DNA of 54,727 nt from Collinsella aerofaciens (GCF_015555045.1 NZ_JADNJQ010000015.1:1-54727); one strand, 5' to 3'. Positions 11,221 through 20,486 are shown, numbered from the stretch's first letter. Notes: generated by a model not told the origin, from the letters alone. Numbers and translations are program-made.

Positions 11221-12606
11221 GTGGATCTCAATAGGCTGATTCTGGGCAAGAGCTACAACTCTACCAAGGTCTTTCGTACCGCTCAGCATGTGGTTCAAGC
11301 CATCTTGCTCGGTATTGTCGTTCCACTGCTTATCCTGCTGCTCATCTGGGATCTAACCGATAATCCCAATCCCGTTCCGGCCGTTGTCGTCATTGCCGGC
11401 TTGGTCATGCTGTGCTTCTTCTTCTCGTACGTCTTTGTCGTTCCCGACGACCTCACATCGAGCGCAACCGACCGCACGCTCGCCATCGCTTCAAAAATAT
11501 TCGCCTACACGTCGCGCGGCCTTACGCCCGAAGCTGCCCTGGGCGCCTCTAAGATCATCCTGTCCGAAACTATCGCCTCTGCCATCTGCTTTACCGACGG
11601 CAAGCAGGTGCTGGCGAGCTGGGGCGAGGACTCGGCAAAATGCCCCGCGGGCACCCCGGTGGTGCTGCGGACCACGCTCAATGTGATCAACAGCGGTGAG
11701 CAAAGCGTGTTCTCGCGCGATGCCTCGACCGAGACGGGTGGCTACTTTCCGCGCCTGCGCGCCGGTATTGTCGCACCGCTTACCGTGCGCGGGCATTGCG
11801 TGGGCACGCTCGAGCTGTATTATCCCCGTCTGAGCAGCATCGATATGCGCCAGACGGCGCTTGCCTCGGGCTTTGCCGACCTCATTTCCACGCAGCTTGC
11901 AAGCTTTGAGCTCGAGCGCCAGGACGAGCTTACGGCCCGCGTGGAGCTGCGCGCCTTGCAATCGCAGGTCGATCCTCATTTTCTATTCAATACCATCAGC
12001 ACCATCGTGTCGCTCGTACGTACCGAGCCGGACAAGGCCAGGTCGCTGCTGATTGACTTTTCCAATTACTACCGTCAGACGCTTTCTGATTCCGATACCC
12101 TCACAACGCTCGAGCACGAGGTGGAGCAGGGCACTCGCTATATCAATCTTATGCAGGCTCGTTATGGCGACGGCCGTCTGCGCGTCTCGGTCGATATCGA
12201 CTTTGAGGTGCGCGATTGCATGGTGCCGCCGTTTATCTTGCAGCCGTTGCTCGAAAACTGCATCAAGCACGCGCAGCGCGAGACCGAGCCGCTTTCTATT
12301 CATGTTAGGGCTTTCGAGACCGATGACGGTTTGGAAATCATCGTCGAGGACGATGGCATCGGTATGAGCGAAGAGGTCTGCGCGCATCTGTTTGAGCAAC
12401 ATCGCCGAGAGGAGCCCGAGAGCATTACCGCCGACGGCTCCGTCAAGCGAGGTTGCGGCCTGGCGCTCTTCAACGTGCTTCAGCGCATCCATTTCTTTTA
12501 CGGAGAAGATTCCGGCATGCGCGTGAAGTCCCAGGAGGGCGTGGGAACGCAGGTCATCGTCGAGCTGAACGGCGAGCCGCATGAGCCCGCGCCGTTGACG
12601 GCGTAG
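11221..12606 (+). CDS. LytS-type sensor histidine kinase, copy 1
   Basis: This 461-residue membrane kinase has two transmembrane helices (about 26-43 and 52-73), a GAF-like sensor region (about 80-225), a His_kinase domain with phosphorylated His253 in VDPHFLFN and a C-terminal HATPase with EDDGIGM and GCGLALFNV. The GTG at 11221 is chosen because AAGGAG ends six bases upstream, whereas in-frame ATG codons further 5' lack a site. It is paired with the LytTR regulator 38 bases downstream and resembles the kinase at 17133 in every domain. The signal sensed is unknown. Confidence 0.9.
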   Translation: MDLNRLILGKSYNSTKVFRTAQHVVQAILLGIVVPLLILLLIWDLTDNPNPVPAVVVIAGLVMLCFFFSYVFVVPDDLTSSATDRTLAIASKIFAYTSRGLTPEAALGASKIILSETIASAICFTDGKQVLASWGEDSAKCPAGTPVVLRTTLNVINSGEQSVFSRDASTETGGYFPRLRAGIVAPLTVRGHCVGTLELYYPRLSSIDMRQTALASGFADLISTQLASFELERQDELTARVELRALQSQVDPHFLFNTISTIVSLVRTEPDKARSLLIDFSNYYRQTLSDSDTLTTLEHEVEQGTRYINLMQARYGDGRLRVSVDIDFEVRDCMVPPFILQPLLENCIKHAQRETEPLSIHVRAFETDDGLEIIVEDDGIGMSEEVCAHLFEQHRREEPESITADGSVKRGCGLALFNVLQRIHFFYGEDSGMRVKSQEGVGTQVIVELNGEPHEPAPLTA

Positions 12607-12644
12607 CACGCGGTTGGATTGAGAGAAAAAGAGGGGAAGCACAT

Positions 12645-13379
12645 ATGTCCGAAGGCTGGAACATCTTGGTGGTTGATGACGAGCCTCCAATTAGGGCTGA
12701 GCTACGCTATCTGTTGGAAAAGGATATGCGTGTGGGTCAGATTGCCGAGGCGGGCAATGTCACCGAAGCCGTGGAGTCGATTCTGTCGAATAAGCCCGAC
12801 GTGCTGTTTTTAGACATTACCATGCCCGGTCGCTCGGGAATTGAGCTTGCCGAGACGCTGCAGAACCTAAAGACGCCGCCGGTGGTTGTGTTTGTGACGG
12901 CGTTTGCCGAGTTTGCCGCCGATGCGTATAACCTCGATGCGGTCGACTATGTCGTCAAGCCGGTCGAGGACGCACGCCTGTCAAAGGCACTCGACAAGAT
13001 TGAGGCAGCCTTGGGTGCCCGTCGTGTTATCCACGCTCCGCGCCAGCCTTTGCGTCTGACGGTGGACCGCGGGGGCAAAAAGGTGTTCATTCCCGCCGCA
13101 GACGTCTGCTACTTTGAGGCGCGCGCCGATTTTTGCAATGCCATCTGCGCCGAGGGAACGTACCTGATCAATGAGTCGATCTCTTCGCTCGAGCGTCGCT
13201 TGGTCTCCGAGGGCTTTATTCGCGTTCATCGCAGCTATCTGGTCAATTTGGAAGACGTGCACAATGTTGAGATCGGTTCCACGGGTCTTATGGAGCTCAG
13301 GCTCGACCACGTGAACTCGACGGTGCCGGTGTCCCGTCGTCGTGCCGCCGAGGTCAAGTCGCACCTGGGGCTTGCGTAA
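12645..13379 (+). CDS. LytTR-family response regulator, copy 1
   Basis: This 244-residue regulator has a receiver domain (about 5-120, acidic pocket VVDDE, phosphoacceptor Asp57 in FLDITMPG, KPVE near the end) and a C-terminal LytTR DNA-binding domain (about 140-244, with VHRSYLVNLEDV and VPVSRRRAAEVK). LytTR proteins bind paired imperfect direct repeats in target promoters. It follows the cognate LytS kinase in the same operon. A second, similar pair occurs at 17.1-19.3 kb. Confidence 0.93.
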   Translation: MSEGWNILVVDDEPPIRAELRYLLEKDMRVGQIAEAGNVTEAVESILSNKPDVLFLDITMPGRSGIELAETLQNLKTPPVVVFVTAFAEFAADAYNLDAVDYVVKPVEDARLSKALDKIEAALGARRVIHAPRQPLRLTVDRGGKKVFIPAADVCYFEARADFCNAICAEGTYLINESISSLERRLVSEGFIRVHRSYLVNLEDVHNVEIGSTGLMELRLDHVNSTVPVSRRRAAEVKSHLGLA

Positions 13380-13471
13380 GAGGCTTGCGTGCCGTCGTTT
13401 ACCATCGCAGGTTTGGCATGGGCGCGCGGTGGGCATAATGGGTGGCATCGAATGAAATCGAAAGGATCATT

Positions 13472-14416
13472 ATGCCCGCGCTTATCACCCATCATCTGTT
13501 TGGCGAGGAAAGCATCGACCGTCTTCCGCAGGGCGTCATCGCGTCCGATGAAGAGCGCATTGCCTTTATCTTGGGCAACCAAGGCCCCGACCCGTTCTTC
13601 TTTCACATTCTGACACCGCGTGTTTCCGACTGCACGCTGCTGGCACAGGTCATGCATCGGTCGCGCATGTCTCGTCAGTTTGCGTGCCTGCGCGACGGCG
13701 TGTCACATCTGCTGCCGCGCGACGCCAGCTTGGGTCGCGCCTTTGCGCTGGGCCTGCTGTCTCATTACGTGCTCGACCGCAACGCCCATCCCTTTGTCTA
13801 TGAGCAGCAGTTTGGCATCGTGGAGTCCGATTCAGAGCTTGAGGATTCGAGCAGTCAGGTCCATGCCGTGATCGAGAGCGACCTGGATGTACTGATGCTG
13901 CAGCTTAAACGCGATGGCGCTACGGTCGACGATTACCCGCCGACGGGCGAGATCGTCACCACCGATCGCATCAATCGCGTGGCCGGCGTGCTGATGAGCT
14001 ATGTTGCCGGACGCGTGTACGGCATTGACATTCCGGCGGGGGAGTACGGTGCTGCCGTTGCCAATATGCAGCGACTTTACCGCGCGATTGAGCCGGCCGG
14101 CTCCGCAAAGACGTGCGCGATCTCGCTGGTTGAGGGCTTGGTGCACGACTACTCGCTGCTCGACGGCCTTGCCCATCGCGTGACGACGGAGCTGCCCGAG
14201 CGCACCGGTAACCTGGGCCATCTGACATGGAAGAATCCCTTTACCGACGAGGTCTCGAACGAGAGTTTCCCCGAGGTCTTTGATCGCGCGCTGGTCGATT
14301 ACGAGTGCACGGTCGCACGTTTTATCGAGACCGGTGACATGGATGCCGTGACCAGTCACGTCAACTACAGCGGTCGCGTGCTCAATGCCGATGAGGAGTT
14401 CGACCGCGAGGAATAG
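13472..14416 (+). CDS. Zinc-dependent phospholipase C-like protein
   Basis: This 314-residue protein belongs to the zinc-dependent phospholipase C-like family common in Firmicutes and Coriobacteria. The N-terminal PALITHHLFG, the GNQGPDPFFFH turn and the LSHYVLDRNAHPFVYE helix carry the histidines and aspartates that would bind zinc. No signal peptide is seen, so a cytoplasmic role is more likely than a secreted lipase. The ATG at 13472 follows GAAAGGA. An upstream in-frame ATG at 13442 has no site. Enzyme activity has not been shown for this branch as far as I know. Confidence 0.8.
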   Translation: MPALITHHLFGEESIDRLPQGVIASDEERIAFILGNQGPDPFFFHILTPRVSDCTLLAQVMHRSRMSRQFACLRDGVSHLLPRDASLGRAFALGLLSHYVLDRNAHPFVYEQQFGIVESDSELEDSSSQVHAVIESDLDVLMLQLKRDGATVDDYPPTGEIVTTDRINRVAGVLMSYVAGRVYGIDIPAGEYGAAVANMQRLYRAIEPAGSAKTCAISLVEGLVHDYSLLDGLAHRVTTELPERTGNLGHLTWKNPFTDEVSNESFPEVFDRALVDYECTVARFIETGDMDAVTSHVNYSGRVLNADEEFDREE

Positions 14417-14517
14417 GGCCCGTGCGTGCCCCTTTGCCGAATCCTTACCGGCGGTTCTGGACAATTGGGGTACGATGAACTAACTGCATATCGGGCGAAT
14501 ACGAAGGGTCCCTGTCC

Positions 14518-15777
14518 ATGAAATACACCAAGCTCGAGCGTAACTGGGTTATGTATGATGTGGGCAATTCGGCCCTTGTGCTGCTCAATACCTCGGTGGT
14601 GCCCATTTACTTTAACGCCATCAATACCGGCGCTTCCTCGGCCGACCTGGTGGTCGCCTGGGGCAATGCGCAGACGATCGCCTCGCTGGTCATCGCCATG
14701 CTCATGCCCATTCTGGGCGCGCTTGCCGACTACGCCGGCAACAAGATCAAGTTCTTCTTGGGCTTCTTCCTCACGGGCCTGGTGCTTTGCCTGGCGCAGG
14801 CTATCCCAATGTCCGCCATGGCATTTTTGACCGTGTACGTGCTGTGCACCATCGGCCTTAACTCTTCTATGACGTTCTACGACGCCATGCTGCCCGACAT
14901 TACGACCGACGAGCGCATGGACGCCGTGTCCAGCTCGGGCTATGCCTGGGGCTATATCGGTTCCACCGTGCCGTTCGTCATCTGCCTGGCGCTCATCATG
15001 GGTGGCCCCGCTCTTGGCGTCCCCACCATGCTGGCAACGCGTCTGTCGTTTATCATCACTGGTGCCTGGTGGCTCATCTTTACCCTGCCGCTCATTCGCA
15101 CCTATAAGCAAAAGTACGGTCGCGAGCACGGTCCCGAGGACACTATCGGCCACATCGTGGGCGGTGTGTTCTCCGAGGTCGGACACACCATGCGCGAGAT
15201 CGCCCACAACAAGACCGTGCTGGTCTACATGATCGCGTTCTTCTTCTATATCGACGGTGTGCACACGGTCATTTCCATGGCCACCAGTTACGGATCGGCC
15301 TTGGGCATCGATTCGACGCAGCTGGTGCTGGCGCTGCTCGTTACGCAGTTCGTGGCCTTTCCGTCCGCCATCATCTACGGCAAGCTCGCCGGACGCGTGG
15401 GCACGCTCAACATGATCCTGGTGGCGGTCGCCGCCTACATGGGCATTGTGCTGTTCGCCGCGTTCTTCCTAAAGACCGCCTTTGAATTCTGGGTGCTTGC
15501 CATTATGGTCGGCCTGTTCCAGGGCGGCGTGCAGGCGCTCAGCCGTAGCTACTTTGGCCGCATTATCCCCAAGGAAAAGTCCAACGAGTACTACGGCTTC
15601 TTTGACATCTTTGGTCGTTATGCAAGCGTTATGGGCACCTTCCTGGTGTCGGTCGTCACCTCGCTGACCGGCAACCCGTCGCTGGGCGTCCTTTCCATTG
15701 GTGTGCTGCTGGTCGTTGGCTTTATGCTGCTGGTTCGCCTGTCCCGCATGACTCGGGCGGCAGAGCATGCCGCATAG
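14518..15777 (+). CDS. UMF1/Atg22-like major facilitator transporter
   Basis: This 419-residue protein has about 12 transmembrane segments and fits the UMF1 branch of the MFS (relatives of yeast Atg22). Landmarks are the N-terminal WVMYDVGNSALVLL helix and LADYAGNKIKFF after helix 2. Atg22 exports amino acids from the vacuole; bacterial members are uncharacterised transporters. It is followed by a 171-base gap and then the glycosyltransferase gene. The TCCCTGTCC leader is a weak ribosome binding site. Confidence 0.85.
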   Translation: MKYTKLERNWVMYDVGNSALVLLNTSVVPIYFNAINTGASSADLVVAWGNAQTIASLVIAMLMPILGALADYAGNKIKFFLGFFLTGLVLCLAQAIPMSAMAFLTVYVLCTIGLNSSMTFYDAMLPDITTDERMDAVSSSGYAWGYIGSTVPFVICLALIMGGPALGVPTMLATRLSFIITGAWWLIFTLPLIRTYKQKYGREHGPEDTIGHIVGGVFSEVGHTMREIAHNKTVLVYMIAFFFYIDGVHTVISMATSYGSALGIDSTQLVLALLVTQFVAFPSAIIYGKLAGRVGTLNMILVAVAAYMGIVLFAAFFLKTAFEFWVLAIMVGLFQGGVQALSRSYFGRIIPKEKSNEYYGFFDIFGRYASVMGTFLVSVVTSLTGNPSLGVLSIGVLLVVGFMLLVRLSRMTRAAEHAA

Positions 15778-15869
15778 GAGCGAGCGGCTATTGTGCCTGT
15801 CCACGGTACTCTTTTGGGGTTATCCGCAATAAACATTGCGACTTGCGAGCAATGATTTGCCCAAGTGGG

Positions 15870-15926
15870 TATGATGGAATCAGCTAGGTCGCGGGGCGTC
15901 GCCTGTGTTTGGCGGCGTCCCGTTTT
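15870..15926 (+). promoter_or_regulatory. Candidate promoter -10 and leader hairpin for the glycosyltransferase gene
   Basis: TATGAT at 15870-15875 is a plausible -10 box, though no -35 at the usual distance is clear. The transcript would at once form a hairpin (GGGGCGTCGCC at 15893-15903 with GGCGGCGTCCC at 15911-15921) followed by GTTTTTG. This looks like an intrinsic terminator placed before the AGGGAGGG site, so attenuation is possible. It could equally terminate transcripts from the MFS gene. Confidence 0.5.
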
Positions 15927-15948
15927 TGTGTTGCAGGGAGGGTAAGGC

Positions 15949-17136
15949 ATGAACGCCACGGTCGTGATTCCAACGTATTGGGCGGGCGATGACGCTTGCG
16001 CAAACGCCCCTGGCACCTATGACCATTCGACGCGACTCAACGCCGACAATCCCGAACTCGACCGCTGCCTGGCCTCGCTTGAGCAGGTACGTGACATCCC
16101 GCGCATCATCCTTTTGGTGGTCTGTCCCGTTTCTGCCACAGCCGATGTGTCGCTGCGCGTGCACGAGATTGTCGACGCGCATCCCACGCTCAAGGTCACC
16201 GTTGTCACCAACACCCAGGCCTCGCGCATCGCAGACCGGGTTGCTCAGATCGCGCCCAAGGGTTCGGGCGAGTGCGTGAGCCTGCGAGGCTACGGCGCCA
16301 TCCGCAACATGGGGCTAGCCTGTGCCGCTGTGCTGGGGCATGACGCGGTTATCTTTTTGGATGACGATGAGACTGTCATCGACGCCGACTTTATGAAGCG
16401 CGCGACCTATGCGTTGGGGCAGCAGACGCGTCAGGGCTTGCCGATCTTGGTCAAGAGCGGCTATTTCTACGATCGCGACGGCTCGCCGCTGGCTCCCACG
16501 GACAAGGCGGGCATCTGCCACCGTTGGTGGACCAAGCGCATCGAGTTCAACCGTTGGATGAAAAAGGCGCTCTCGGGCACCCGCATCTCGCGCTCCAACT
16601 ACGTGTGCGGCGGCCTGATGGCCCTGCACGCCCGCGCCTTTACGCGTGTGGCCTTTGACCCGTTTATCACCCGCGGCGAGGACTTGGATTACCTCTTTAA
16701 CATGCGCATGTTTGGCTACGACGTGTGGTTCGATAACGAGTGGACCGTGCGCCATCTGCCTCCGGAGTCCGAAAAGCGCTCACCGCGCTTTATGCAGGAT
16801 GTATACCGTTGGTACTACGAACGGGCCAAGTTGACATTCGCCGCGCATCAAAAGGAGCTCATTCCCGTTACGGCGGCATTACTCATGCCCTACCCGGGCC
16901 CGTGGATTTCGCGCGAGCTCGACGACCGTGTGCGCAAGACCGCTATGGTCCGCAGCGTGTTTACCCGCGAGCATGAGGGCTACCTGCGCATTTGGCGCCA
17001 TGGTATCGGTGAGGCAAAGGCCTATGCGCGCCAAAACGCTGCAAGCTACCTGCGTTTCCAGAGCTTTTGGCCCAAGATCATGGACGGGCTTTGGCGCGAC
17101 GTACAACTGATCAGTATCCTGGAGGGGGCCGAATGA
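15949..17136 (+). CDS. Family 2 glycosyltransferase
   Basis: This 395-residue protein has the GT-A fold of family 2 glycosyltransferases. It starts with NATVVIPTYWAG, carries the metal-binding DDDE in IFLDDDETVIDADF and a later RGEDLDYLFNMR segment with the ED of the acceptor site. No transmembrane helix is evident, so it acts in the cytoplasm or at the membrane surface. The sugar and acceptor are unknown. Its stop overlaps the ATG of the second lytS gene (ATGA), so glycosyltransferase and sensor kinase are translationally coupled, suggesting that this pair controls or monitors an envelope feature. Confidence 0.85.
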   Translation: MNATVVIPTYWAGDDACANAPGTYDHSTRLNADNPELDRCLASLEQVRDIPRIILLVVCPVSATADVSLRVHEIVDAHPTLKVTVVTNTQASRIADRVAQIAPKGSGECVSLRGYGAIRNMGLACAAVLGHDAVIFLDDDETVIDADFMKRATYALGQQTRQGLPILVKSGYFYDRDGSPLAPTDKAGICHRWWTKRIEFNRWMKKALSGTRISRSNYVCGGLMALHARAFTRVAFDPFITRGEDLDYLFNMRMFGYDVWFDNEWTVRHLPPESEKRSPRFMQDVYRWYYERAKLTFAAHQKELIPVTAALLMPYPGPWISRELDDRVRKTAMVRSVFTREHEGYLRIWRHGIGEAKAYARQNAASYLRFQSFWPKIMDGLWRDVQLISILEGAE

Positions 17137-18476
17137 TCGACCGCCGCGCCCAGCGCGATAGTTCAATATCAATCTTTCGCATCATTGCCGTTGCCTGCGC
17201 CATTTGCGTGCTGGTGTACTTTATTTTTGCCTTGGTGACCGGTATCGAGCCGATCGCCACGGTGATTGCCTGCGCGCTACTGTGCATCTTTCTGTGCATC
17301 TTTATCTTTTTGACGCTCAATCCCGATTCGGTGCGCTCCCAGTACACCGAGGAGACGCTCTCGGTGGCCTCGGCCATGCTCGAGGACATTAAGGGCGGTC
17401 TGACGCAGGAGTCGGCGCGTTTGGTGTGCCGGCGCATTTTGCCCGAGACGCGCGCCATGACGGTGGCCATCACCGACGAGGGCAACGTGCTTGCCTGCGC
17501 GGGAGAGTTTGAGGAAAAACTACTGCCAGATTCTCCCATCCACACGCTTGCCACGCGCTACGTTATCGAACATGGCATCGTGCAGTCGTTCAACCGTATG
17601 GTGGATGTCGTGGGCTCGGACGGCTCGCACAACCAAGTCCCCGCCGGCATTATCGCCCCCATCAAGGTGGGCGATCGTACCGTCGGCACGCTCAAGTTCT
17701 ACTACAAGACCCCGCGCGCCGTCGACCGTACCCAGTACGCGCTTGCCTCGGGCTTTGCCGAGATCTTGTCCACGCAGCTCGCTATCCACGAGCTCGAGGT
17801 GCAAAAGGAACTCACGGCGCGCGCCGAGGTGCGTGCGCTGCAGGCGCAGATTAACCCGCACTTCCTGTTCAACACGCTGAACACCATTGCATCGTTTACG
17901 CGCACCGATCCGCTGCGGGCCCGCGAACTGCTTCGTGAGTTCTCATCGTTCTATCGTGCCACGCTCGACAACTCGGGATCGCTTATTCCGGTCTCGCGCG
18001 AGGTTGCACAGACCAAGCGCTACCTTACCTTTGAGAAGGCCCGCTTTGGCGAGGACCGCGTGCTTGCGACGTTCGATGTGTCCGAGGACGTGGAAGATAC
18101 GCTGGTGCCGGCGTTCGTGATCCAGCCGATTGTCGAGAACGCCGTGCGTCATGGTATGGGCGATGACGACGCCCTGAGGATCGACGTGACCGTTCACCAA
18201 GACGGCGAGGATGCAATCTTGATTGCCGTGGCCGATAATGGCGTGGGCATGGATGAGGGTACCGCCGCCAGACTGTTTGACGAACGCTCTGCCCGTCCCG
18301 ACGCCAGCTCTCCCCAGGGTGGCGGCGCCGGTGTGGCCATGCACAATATTTCGGAGCGCATCCATCGCTTTTATGGGCCGCACTCCTATACGCGTGTCGA
18401 ATCGGCGCCGGGCAAGGGCACCAAAGTGCTCCTTCATCTTGATTTGTCAGAGAGCATCTTCGACATTCAAGAGTAA
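17133..18476 (+). CDS. LytS-type sensor histidine kinase, copy 2
   Basis: This 447-residue kinase parallels the one at 11221. Two N-terminal transmembrane helices (about 16-34 and 41-62) precede a GAF-like region (about 75-220), His243 in INPHFLFN, and an HATPase domain with VADNGVGMD and GAGVAMHNI. The ATG at 17133 overlaps the stop of the glycosyltransferase gene and follows GGAGGGGG. Regulator copy 2 begins 72 bases downstream. The two kinases share the ASGFAE(I/L)ISTQLA helix, which points to duplication within this region. Confidence 0.92.
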   Translation: MIDRRAQRDSSISIFRIIAVACAICVLVYFIFALVTGIEPIATVIACALLCIFLCIFIFLTLNPDSVRSQYTEETLSVASAMLEDIKGGLTQESARLVCRRILPETRAMTVAITDEGNVLACAGEFEEKLLPDSPIHTLATRYVIEHGIVQSFNRMVDVVGSDGSHNQVPAGIIAPIKVGDRTVGTLKFYYKTPRAVDRTQYALASGFAEILSTQLAIHELEVQKELTARAEVRALQAQINPHFLFNTLNTIASFTRTDPLRARELLREFSSFYRATLDNSGSLIPVSREVAQTKRYLTFEKARFGEDRVLATFDVSEDVEDTLVPAFVIQPIVENAVRHGMGDDDALRIDVTVHQDGEDAILIAVADNGVGMDEGTAARLFDERSARPDASSPQGGGAGVAMHNISERIHRFYGPHSYTRVESAPGKGTKVLLHLDLSESIFDIQE

Positions 18477-18548
18477 AATAAAAGGCTACGGGCTCAACGT
18501 CATGCGACGGATGCCCGGCGTAGTTAGTTGACGAAAGGTTTTATCCCT

Positions 18549-19265
18549 ATGCTGCGTGCGATGATTGTGGATGATGAGGCGCCGGCTCGCTCGGAGCTTC
18601 GCTTCCTGCTCGAGCAAACGGGCAAGATCGGCACGATCACGGAGGCGTCGAGCGTCCGCTCCGCCATCGAGATGCTTATGGAAAGTCGCGTGGATGTCGT
18701 GTTTCTCGATATCTCGATGCCCGGTGCCTCGGGCCTGCAACTTGCCGAGGCGCTGCATAAGCTCAAAAATCCGCCGGCGATCGTGTTTGTGACTGCGTAT
18801 AGCGACCATGCGGTCGAGGCATTCGACGTGGATGCCGTCGATTATCTGATGAAGCCGGTCGAGGAAGCTCGCTTGGATCGCGCGATCGAGAAGGTCATGC
18901 AACGCGCCAAGCTGGTTACGGACAGCAAGGTGACCATCGAGCGTATCCCGGTGGAAAAGGGCGGCCGCAAGGTGCTCATTCCCGTGGACGACATTAGCTT
19001 TATCATGGCCAAGGACGATTACTCTTGCATCTATACCGTCGATGATCGCTTTTTGTCGACGACCTCGCTGGCGCAGTTTGAGGCTAAGCTCTGCGATTTT
19101 GGCTTCTTCCGTGTTCACCGCCGCTATATCGTCAACTTGGCGTGCGTTACGGACGTCGAGACGGTGCCCTCGGGCGCCATCCAGCTGGGCATTACGGGCG
19201 TCGACGAACGCGTGCCGGTTTCGCGCCGCCGCGTCGTGCCGCTCAAGAAGGCCCTGAGTCTCTAG
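18549..19265 (+). CDS. LytTR-family response regulator, copy 2
   Basis: This 238-residue response regulator has a receiver domain with phosphoacceptor Asp54 in FLDISMPG and a LytTR DNA-binding domain (FRVHRRYIVNLACV, VPVSRRRVVPLKK). The ATG at 18549 is preferred. It has a GAAAGG site and gives the usual N-terminus MLRAMIVDDE, while an upstream in-frame TTG at 18528 would add seven residues. It pairs with the kinase directly upstream. Confidence 0.92.
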   Translation: MLRAMIVDDEAPARSELRFLLEQTGKIGTITEASSVRSAIEMLMESRVDVVFLDISMPGASGLQLAEALHKLKNPPAIVFVTAYSDHAVEAFDVDAVDYLMKPVEEARLDRAIEKVMQRAKLVTDSKVTIERIPVEKGGRKVLIPVDDISFIMAKDDYSCIYTVDDRFLSTTSLAQFEAKLCDFGFFRVHRRYIVNLACVTDVETVPSGAIQLGITGVDERVPVSRRRVVPLKKALSL

Positions 19266-19271
19266 CACACT

Positions 19272-19322
19272 GGCCCCGCAGCCCTGTAGACCCATCGTCT
19301 GCGGAGCCGTGGGGCCTTTTTT
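19272..19322 (+). terminator. Terminator after the second LytTR gene
   Basis: GGCCCC at 19272-19277 pairs with GGGGCC at 19311-19316 followed by TTTTTTG. An inner GCAG/CTGC helix extends it. Confidence 0.75.
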
Positions 19323-19361
19323 GTATGTATCTGCCGAATCGTTTTTTGCGGAAGGGATCCC

Positions 19362-19829
19362 ATGAACAGTGCAAGCGCCAAGCGCATCGACATCATCTCG
19401 GACACCCACGGCTATCTTTCGCCTGCGCTCCTGGATGAGCTTGAGGGCGCAGACCTGATTATCCACGCCGGAGACCTCACGTCAGAGATGGACTACGAGC
19501 ACCTATGTACCATCGCCCCCGTGCGGGCTGTACTGGGCAACAACGATTACTACCGCGACTACGGCCCCGATGTAGACCGTCTTGCACTCTTTACCTACGA
19601 AGGCCTCAAATTCGCCGTAGCTCACTACCGCGAAGACCTTCCGGTGGGATCCGTAGACGTAGCCATCAACGGTCACACCCACGTAACCAAAGAAGCCCAA
19701 GTGGGCCGTTGCTTAGTCCTCAACCCGGGCAGCGCCAGCTACCCCAGAGGCACCCGAGGCCCCACCATGGCCAGAATGCTAGTAAAAGACGGCAAGATCA
19801 TAAGCACCAAGTTTATTGACCTAGACTAA
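19362..19829 (+). CDS. YfcE/MJ0936-family metallophosphoesterase
   Basis: This 155-residue protein is a small calcineurin-like phosphodiesterase of the YfcE/MJ0936 family. The two-metal site is visible in order: Asp14 and His16 in IISDTHG, HAGDL, GNND and NGHTHV, ending with LNPGSASYPRG. Family members cleave phosphodiesters in vitro and their cell substrates are unclear. GGAAGGGA precedes the ATG. It is a single gene between two terminators. Confidence 0.9.
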   Translation: MNSASAKRIDIISDTHGYLSPALLDELEGADLIIHAGDLTSEMDYEHLCTIAPVRAVLGNNDYYRDYGPDVDRLALFTYEGLKFAVAHYREDLPVGSVDVAINGHTHVTKEAQVGRCLVLNPGSASYPRGTRGPTMARMLVKDGKIISTKFIDLD

Positions 19830-19835
19830 CCGCAA

Positions 19836-19873
19836 CAAAAACGGGGGATGCACAATGCATCCCCCGTTTTTCT
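19836..19873. terminator. Strong terminator after the phosphodiesterase gene
   Basis: A perfect 12-bp stem (ACGGGGGATGCA at 19841-19852 with its complement at 19856-19867) is flanked by AAAAA and TTTTTC, so it could work in both directions. Confidence 0.92.
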
Positions 19874-19986
19874 TTAAGCCAAAGGCCGAAATTCAACAAG
19901 ATTCATCAGACCAACCCCGCCGAGGAGCACGCGGGCTAGCCGCGCGCGGCGCACGCCCGCAAAACTGGTTGAATAATGTGACGGCA

Positions 19987-20129
19987 GGGAGGGTCTCCGG
20001 GGCTGAGGGCGGGGGTTAAGTTTGTCGCGAGTTCCGCACGCAAAGGAAAGCACTTAATGTGCTTTCCGTCTTGCGCAGGACTGTAGGGCAGCAAACTTAA
20101 CCCCCGCCCTCAGCCCCGGAGACCCTCCC
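19987..20129. repeat. Long hairpin A: 38-bp perfect inverted repeat with nested hairpin
   Basis: The arms 19987-20024 and 20092-20129 are perfect reverse complements over 38 bases. The 67-base interior contains a second perfect 9-bp hairpin (GGAAAGCAC at 20045-20053 and GTGCTTTCC at 20059-20067). The stem is purine-rich on the left arm, as in hairpins B and C. It lies between the phosphodiesterase gene and the tRNA-Asp promoter, in a 409-base gap without a protein gene. Confidence 0.95.
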
Positions 20130-20140
20130 GGATGGCCCCG

Positions 20141-20192
20141 AAAAATTTTTTCAAAAAAGTTGTTGCGCGTCGGACAGACTTCTGTGTATACT
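20141..20192 (+). promoter_or_regulatory. Promoter with UP-like A/T tract for tRNA-Asp
   Basis: An A/T tract (AAAAATTTTTTCAAAAAA, 20141-20158) resembling an UP element precedes TTGCGC (20163-20168), an 18-base spacer and TATACT (20187-20192). The tRNA begins 47 bases after the -10 box. Confidence 0.75.
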
Positions 20193-20238
20193 AATCCCCG
20201 CAGCGCACGCGAGCGGAAACAAACGCGAACGTCTGCCT

Positions 20239-20316
<78 letters not shown>

Positions 20317-20324
20317 ACGCAATT

Positions 20325-20352
20325 AAAGCCACGTCTTCGGACGTGGCTTTTT
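20325..20352 (+). terminator. Terminator of the tRNA-Asp transcript
   Basis: AAAGCCACGTC, a TTCG tetraloop, and GACGTGGCTTT with a short T-run start nine bases after the tRNA. Confidence 0.92.
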
Positions 20353-20486
20353 GCGTTTGATGCACTTTGTTTCGATAGAACGATCGCCCTGGCGCATCTT
20401 CGCCCAGAATCCCCGCGTCTTCGGGAACGCAAGTAAAATCCAGTAAGTATATCTGTCTAAACAACAGCTTTGTTGCGCAACACCTG

